Shown: piece after piece, positions 59,092 through 64,000 of the stretch | Position numbering within the stretch: the first letter of the stretch is position 1 | Layout: each line of letters begins with the position of its first letter | Assembly (NCBI RefSeq): GCF_051535235.1 | Contig: NZ_JBPPLZ010000002.1 | Span: 62,001-126,000 of the forward strand | Direction of reading: 5' to 3' | From: Nitrobacter sp051535235 | GTDB taxonomy: Bacteria; Pseudomonadota; Alphaproteobacteria; Rhizobiales; Xanthobacteraceae | Length of the DNA stretch: 64,000 bases | Program-made: the position numbers and the translations under genes | The notes under the pieces: model-generated | The model's database searches: none | Told to the model about the DNA's origin: nothing | Seen by the model: only the letters and a program-made list of their open reading frames with translations

Positions 59092-61557
59092 ATGGGTTGG
59101 CCGAGCGCAGCAAGAACCAGAATGCGGTTTCCGACCGTGACACTCATCGCCGGGTTGGCGCTGAGTACGGCCGCTTGCGTCGGCCCCGCAAGCGCACAGG
59201 TACAATCAGAAGTGCGGACGTTCCATATTCCAGCGCAGCCTCTCACGAGCGCCCTGAATGCATTTGGACGGCAGGCGGGCGTTCAGGTTACGCTTGCAGC
59301 GTCCACCTCGCGCGGCCTTACCGCTCATGCCGTCGATGGGCAGTACACGACGCAGCAGGCCCTCTCGCAGCTTCTTCGGGGGACGGGGATCGTGTTTCGT
59401 ATCACGAGCGATCGGACCGCAGTGATTGGTGAGCGCGCCTCGACCGGGAACGGTGCTGCGCCGGTAGAGAACGCGATCTCGCTCGACACGATCAATGTCC
59501 AGGGCGAAAATGGCTGGGGCCCGGTGAACGGACTTGTGGCGCAGAAAACGGTCACGGGTTCAAAAACCGATACCCCGGTCATTGAAGTGCCGCAGTCCAT
59601 CTCCGTCGTAACGGCCGATCAGATTCGCCAGCAGGGCGCGCAGACAGTGAGCGAGGCGCTGCGCTATACGCCTGGCGTCGACAGCGAGGCTTTCGGCTAC
59701 GACGCCAGGTTCAATCACCTCACCATCCGCGGGTTTCAGGTCGACAAATACCAGTATGTCGACGGCATGAAATTCCCGGCCGGCAATTATGCGATACCGC
59801 GTATCGAGCCTTACGGCCTGGAGAGGGTCGAAGTTCTGCGCGGTCCGACTTCGGGGCTGTATGGGCAGAACGTGCCGGGCGGGTTGATCAATCTCATCAG
59901 CAAACGCCCATCTGAAGAGACGATCCGGGAGGTGCAGATTGGCACGGGCTTTCCGGCTCAGGGCCAGGGCGCTTTCGATCTGAGCGGCGCTGCCAATGCC
60001 GAAAAGAGCGTGCTCTATCGCCTCGTCGGCGCGGGCAGCTTCGGTGACACGCAGGTCGATCACACAACAGATAAAAGAATGTTCTTCGCCCCTTCGGTTA
60101 CTTTCAAACCGACGGAGGACACCAAGCTCACGATTCTGTCGCATGTTCAACGCGACAACGTGGAAGGCTGGAGCGGAACCTTCCTGCCGATGCAGGGCAC
60201 GCTCCTGCCCAACCCGAACGGCAGGATTCCGACGAGCCGCTTTGTCGGCGAACCCGGCTATGACCATTACATGCGCGATCAGAATGCGATCGGGTATGAA
60301 CTCGAGCATCGGTTCTCGGATACGCTGATTTTCCGGTCCAGCGCACGCTATGCCGACGTCAATGTCGATGCGCCCAACGTCTATCCGAGCGGCCTGGAAG
60401 CGGATCTCCGTACGCTTGATCGAGACACGCTGCGATTTCGCGACTATGTCCGCAACGCAACGACCGACAACAACATCACGACGAAGTTCGATCTCGGGCC
60501 GACATCGCACACCGTTCTCGCCGGTCTCGATTATCAATGGGTACGCGATCGCGACCGATTTGACGGCTCAGCCGGCCCGACGCCCCCGCTGGATATCTTT
60601 AATCCTGTCTATGGAGCGACGCTTCCCGGCGTAATACCGATGATCGACAACGACATCGAACAGCGGCAGCTCGGCATCTACCTGCAGGATCAAATCCGCC
60701 TCAGCAACTGGCTGTTGACGCTGGGCGGCCGGGAGGACTGGGCGCATGGGCGCATCACCAACATGATCGTTCCAAACTCCGCGTCGACCACAACGAACGA
60801 CACGGCGTTCACCGGACGGGCGGGTCTTACCTATTTGTTCGAGAACGGCTTGGCGCCTTATATCAGTTACTCGACGTCATTCGAACCTACGGTCGGTGCG
60901 ACCTATGAGGGTAACCTCTTCGTTCCGACAACGGGGCAGCAATATGAGGCCGGTGTCAAATATCAGCCCGCCGGCTCACGGATGCTGATCACGGCAGCGG
61001 GTTATCAGTTGACCCAGCAGAATGTGTTGACGGCCGACAACCGCCCCGCAGCGCCGCCTTTCAGCCAGATCCAGCAGGGAGAAATCCGCGTACGCGGCGC
61101 CGAACTGGAAGCGAAGGTGCAGGCCTGGAACGGTTGGGATCTGATCGGCTCGTACACATTCTCCGACGCGGTCGTGACCAGGAGCAATTCGGACGTTAAC
61201 GGCGTGCCGATCCAGGGTCGATTCGTGACGAGCATTCCGCGCCACCAGACAGCGCTGTGGGCAAAATATACGTTCGACGCCGGGCCGCTTGCCGGCTTCG
61301 GCCTTGCTGCCGGCTTGCGGTATCGCAGCAGCGTCTACGCCGACGATCTCAATCAACTGACGGTTTCACCCGTCACGTTGCTGGATGCGAGCCTGAGCTA
61401 CGACTTGGGCAAGGCCAATCCGCAATGGAGAGGCCTCACGCTCAATGTCAATGCGAGCAATCTGCTCGGGAAGGATTACGTGGCGAACTGCCAATATGGC
61501 GTCTGCTATTATGGCCTGTCGCGGACCGTCATAGCCCGGCTCACCTATCGATGGTGA
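59092..61557 (+). CDS. TonB-dependent siderophore receptor with signalling domain
   Basis: 821 aa with a signal peptide ('VTLIAGLALSTAACVGPASA'). An N-terminal STN domain ('FHIPAQPLTSALNAFGRQAG') contacts FecR; a plug domain follows ('ALRYTPGVDSEAFGYDARFN', 'VEVLRGPTSGLYGQNVPGGL'), then a beta-barrel ending '...GLSRTVIARLTYRW' with a C-terminal aromatic residue. It resembles FpvA/FhuE-type receptors. The three genes together make a sigma-regulator-receptor iron-uptake cascade. Confidence 0.94.
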   Translation: MGWPSAARTRMRFPTVTLIAGLALSTAACVGPASAQVQSEVRTFHIPAQPLTSALNAFGRQAGVQVTLAASTSRGLTAHAVDGQYTTQQALSQLLRGTGIVFRITSDRTAVIGERASTGNGAAPVENAISLDTINVQGENGWGPVNGLVAQKTVTGSKTDTPVIEVPQSISVVTADQIRQQGAQTVSEALRYTPGVDSEAFGYDARFNHLTIRGFQVDKYQYVDGMKFPAGNYAIPRIEPYGLERVEVLRGPTSGLYGQNVPGGLINLISKRPSEETIREVQIGTGFPAQGQGAFDLSGAANAEKSVLYRLVGAGSFGDTQVDHTTDKRMFFAPSVTFKPTEDTKLTILSHVQRDNVEGWSGTFLPMQGTLLPNPNGRIPTSRFVGEPGYDHYMRDQNAIGYELEHRFSDTLIFRSSARYADVNVDAPNVYPSGLEADLRTLDRDTLRFRDYVRNATTDNNITTKFDLGPTSHTVLAGLDYQWVRDRDRFDGSAGPTPPLDIFNPVYGATLPGVIPMIDNDIEQRQLGIYLQDQIRLSNWLLTLGGREDWAHGRITNMIVPNSASTTTNDTAFTGRAGLTYLFENGLAPYISYSTSFEPTVGATYEGNLFVPTTGQQYEAGVKYQPAGSRMLITAAGYQLTQQNVLTADNRPAAPPFSQIQQGEIRVRGAELEAKVQAWNGWDLIGSYTFSDAVVTRSNSDVNGVPIQGRFVTSIPRHQTALWAKYTFDAGPLAGFGLAAGLRYRSSVYADDLNQLTVSPVTLLDASLSYDLGKANPQWRGLTLNVNASNLLGKDYVANCQYGVCYYGLSRTVIARLTYRW

Positions 61558-61697
61558 GAAACACGATGCGGCTACCTCGCCTGGCGAAGCTCGGTCGGCG
61601 GACGAGGAGCGTGGATCGGGATCGCATGACGGCCAGTCGTCGCTGCCGTTGCGATCGGCCAGTGGACTGTCTGCGGTCGCCCTTTTGGTGAAGTCGT

Positions 61698-63905
61698 TCA
61701 CGCTTTGCGGGTCAGCTTGTCGAGCGTAATGGGAAGATCGCGCACGCGCACACCTGTAGCGTGATGAACGGCGTTGGCGATCGCAGCCGGAACGCCGACG
61801 ATACCGATCTCTCCAAGCCCCTTGACGCCCATCGGGTTGACGAGTTCGTCCTGCTCGTCGACAAAGATCACATCGATATCGTGAACGTCGGCATTCACCG
61901 GAACATGATACTCGGCGATGTTCGCATTCATCACGCGCCCGAAACGATGATCGATCAGAGTTTCCTCGTGCAACGCCATGCCCATGCCCCATACCACGCC
62001 GCCCATTATCTGACTGCGCGCGGTCTTCAGGTTGAGAATTCGCCCGGCGGCCACAGCACTGACGACGCGGGTGACGCGAATCACGCCGATTTCCTCATCG
62101 ACCCTTACCTCGGCGAAGATCGCGGAGTGGGTATTGTGCGCGTGGGCATCGTCCTTGGCGAATGTCGTCTGCTCTTCGCGCTCGATCCGGTCGATGCCGG
62201 CCGATCGCATCACATCGGCAATCGCAACCGTATCCCGACTATCTGTTTTTAACGCGATCGCGCCGTCGGCAAGCACGACGTCGCCGCCGTGTCGCCCTTT
62301 GAGCGGCGAGCCGGGCAGGCGTTGCGCCAGCTTCAGAAGGTCGTCCCGGATCGCCTTGCAGGTGGTGACGATGCCGTTTGAGACCGACGCGGCCATCCAC
62401 GATCCTCCCTCCACCGGCGCCTGCGGAAGCGCGGAATCGCCGAGCTTGATCGAAATCGCCTCCAGCGGAAGGCCCAGCATGTCGGCCGCCACCTGGGCCA
62501 TGATGGTATAGGTTCCGGTGCCGATATCGGCTGTCGCGCATGACACCTCGGCGTGTCCGTTCGACGTCAGCGCGATACGGACGGTAATCGGCATCTGCAA
62601 GGCTTCCCACACGCCGGTCGCCATGCCCCAGCCGATCAATTCGCGGCCGTGGCGCATCGAACGCGGCGCAGGATTGCGCCGGCTCCAGCCGAAAGCCTCG
62701 GCGCCTTGCCGGTAGCACTCCCGCAGGTTCTTGCTGCTGAAGGGCAGGCCGCTGCTTTGGTCGCGATCGGAATAGCACTTCAGCCGCAGTTCGATCGGGT
62801 CCATCTTGAGCGCTTCCGCGAGTTCATCCATCGCCGCTTCCAGCGCATAGACTCCGGTCGCCGCGCTGGGCGCGCGCATATCGCAGCCGGTCGGAAGATC
62901 GAGACGGGCAAGTTTGTGGTCATATCTTGCCGTTTCGCTCTTGTAGAGAAGGCCCGACCAGGTCGTTTCGTTGCGGTGGAAGTCCTCATATTGTGACGTC
63001 GACGTCACCGCGTCGTGGCTGATTGCGTTCAGGCTGCCGTCGGCCTTTGCGCCGAGCTGAATGCGCTGGATCATCGCCGGCCGATAGCCGATCGCATACA
63101 TCTGCTGGCGCGTCAGTACGAGGCGCACCGAGCGACTGATCGCGCGGGCGGCCAGCACAGCAAGCGCGACCTGAAACGGAGGCCGCAGGCCGGAGCCGAA
63201 CGCGCCGCCGACATAAGGCGACATCACGCGGATATCTCCGGGGTCGCATTCGAACACGCCGCACAGGTAACCGTGGACGTTCTGGACCCCTTGCGTTTTG
63301 TCGTAGACGGTAATCCTTCCATCGTTCCATATGGCTGTCGACGCATACAACTCCATCGGATTGTGGTGCTCGATCGGAACGAAGTAATCGGCTTCATGGC
63401 GGACGTCCGACTCGGAGAAGGCTCGCGTGGCATCGCCGCGCGGCTTCGCGGGAGCCTTGAGCGCCACCGCATTATTGCGTTGACGCGTGATGTCGGTGAC
63501 ATGCGGCTCCTCGTCATATACGACATGGACGAGAGAGGCTGCGTAGCTTGCCGTCTCGGGATCCTCCGCCAGAACCATCGCGAGGGGCTGGCCACTGAAC
63601 TTGATGTGGTCGTCGTAGAGCGGCCGGAACGGCGAACCGTTCCTTGGCGCAACCTGATCCTTGTATGCCTTGTCGTTGTCCGCCATGAGCGGACGGTTCT
63701 GGTGCGAGAGCACGGTGATGACGCCCTGGACTTTCAATGCCGCGGTCACATCAAGCTGTTTGAGACGGCCTCGTGCGATCGGCGACGTCACCAGGCTGGC
63801 ATAAGCAAGATCCGGCGCTCCGAATTCGGCTGCATAGCGCGCCGCGCCGGTGACCTTGTCGCGCCCGTCGACCCGGGATGTCGCCTTGCCGATATAGCTG
63901 GTCAT
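61698..63905 (-). CDS. Xanthine dehydrogenase-family molybdopterin-binding subunit
   Basis: 735 aa from MTSYIGKATSRVDGRDKVTG. The moco-binding segments are visible: 'VGGAFGSGLRPPFQVALAVL', 'ADIGTGTYTIMAQVAADML', 'GGSWMAASVSNGIVTTCKAI', and the C-terminal 'GVKGLGEIGIVGVPAAIANA' with the catalytic Glu in GLGEIG. The frame continues upstream of the ATG to the window edge without a stop, reading 'TLLKGAAAFGTVGTAASHAA', a Tat-signal-like stretch, so the gene may start outside the window. FAD and 2Fe-2S partners would be upstream. Confidence 0.9.
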   Translation of the reverse strand: MTSYIGKATSRVDGRDKVTGAARYAAEFGAPDLAYASLVTSPIARGRLKQLDVTAALKVQGVITVLSHQNRPLMADNDKAYKDQVAPRNGSPFRPLYDDHIKFSGQPLAMVLAEDPETASYAASLVHVVYDEEPHVTDITRQRNNAVALKAPAKPRGDATRAFSESDVRHEADYFVPIEHHNPMELYASTAIWNDGRITVYDKTQGVQNVHGYLCGVFECDPGDIRVMSPYVGGAFGSGLRPPFQVALAVLAARAISRSVRLVLTRQQMYAIGYRPAMIQRIQLGAKADGSLNAISHDAVTSTSQYEDFHRNETTWSGLLYKSETARYDHKLARLDLPTGCDMRAPSAATGVYALEAAMDELAEALKMDPIELRLKCYSDRDQSSGLPFSSKNLRECYRQGAEAFGWSRRNPAPRSMRHGRELIGWGMATGVWEALQMPITVRIALTSNGHAEVSCATADIGTGTYTIMAQVAADMLGLPLEAISIKLGDSALPQAPVEGGSWMAASVSNGIVTTCKAIRDDLLKLAQRLPGSPLKGRHGGDVVLADGAIALKTDSRDTVAIADVMRSAGIDRIEREEQTTFAKDDAHAHNTHSAIFAEVRVDEEIGVIRVTRVVSAVAAGRILNLKTARSQIMGGVVWGMGMALHEETLIDHRFGRVMNANIAEYHVPVNADVHDIDVIFVDEQDELVNPMGVKGLGEIGIVGVPAAIANAVHHATGVRVRDLPITLDKLTRKA

Positions 63906-64000
63906 GGATGCCCTCGCTTGTCCCGGCGTCTCGGTAGCCGCCGCATGAGAAGCTGCGGTTCCGACCGTGCCGAAAGCGGCCGCGCCTTTGAGCAGCGTGC

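Noticed and set aside
1..64000. CRISPR array, rRNA operon, transposase or integrase
   Set aside because: No spaced direct repeats, rRNA sequence or recombinase motifs were seen on either strand.

Overview
The window looks like a chromosome segment of an alphaproteobacterium of the Bradyrhizobium/Rhodopseudomonas/Nitrobacter/Afipia group (Nitrobacteraceae). The basis is the high GC content, the style of the core proteins and a Bradyrhizobium-type palindromic repeat at 13973-14055. I do not assign a genus. Positions 1-21353 hold ordinary core genes: an acyl-CoA ligase (partial), an extensin-like protein, an L,D-transpeptidase, a CorA transporter, PdxH with an SDR, a DnaJ-type chaperone, chorismate synthase, ClpS, a chemotaxis receptor, two RNA methyltransferases, DXS, XseB, a histone-deacetylase-like hydrolase, enoyl-CoA hydratase and acyl-CoA dehydrogenase. 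This block ends at a tRNA-Gln(TTG) gene (21648-21722).

Right after the tRNA come about 2 kb of low-GC, broken accessory DNA (22.0-23.8 kb). An accessory island of about 30 kb follows (23.9-53.1 kb). Its main feature is nine complete copies of one leader RNA motif whose sequence matches the fluoride riboswitch (crcB motif: a GGGATGGAGT...GGCTGATGACTCC core). Seven are on the minus strand and two on the plus strand; a tenth, partial copy lies at 52023. Each complete copy precedes a gene or operon.

The riboswitch-led units encode: (i) enzymes that fluoride is known to inhibit, or their pathway neighbours: inorganic pyrophosphatase, an enolase fused to two universal-stress domains, and a phosphoglycerate mutase; (ii) the fluoride channel CrcB/Fluc with a DUF190 partner, at the end of a six-gene operon for a membrane complex related to hydrogenase-4 and complex I; its catalytic large subunit has lost the NiFe-binding cysteines (an Ehr-type complex) while the antiporter-like subunits keep their pumping Lys/Glu residues; (iii) a cysteine-rich dynamin-like GTPase translationally coupled to two MutS-like ATPases; (iv) a cyclopropane-fatty-acid-synthase-like methyltransferase with an MFS transporter; and (v) several small unknown proteins and a CBS-domain protein. 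HIT, DUF211, VIT-like, FNT and HEAT-repeat genes sit among them. The window therefore carries a multi-operon fluoride-stress regulon.

The switches use different expression platforms. The phosphoglycerate mutase leader can mask its own Shine-Dalgarno sequence. The two plus-strand leaders carry a three-hairpin relay that ends in an intrinsic terminator. Five copies have a good sigma-70 promoter placed so that transcription would start at or just before the aptamer.

From 53.5 kb the window returns to ordinary high-GC DNA: a secreted NlpC/P60-like protein, a VOC protein, an ECF sigma/FecR/TonB-receptor iron-uptake set, and a xanthine-dehydrogenase-family molybdopterin subunit running towards the right edge. 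No integrase, transposase, CRISPR array or rRNA was seen.
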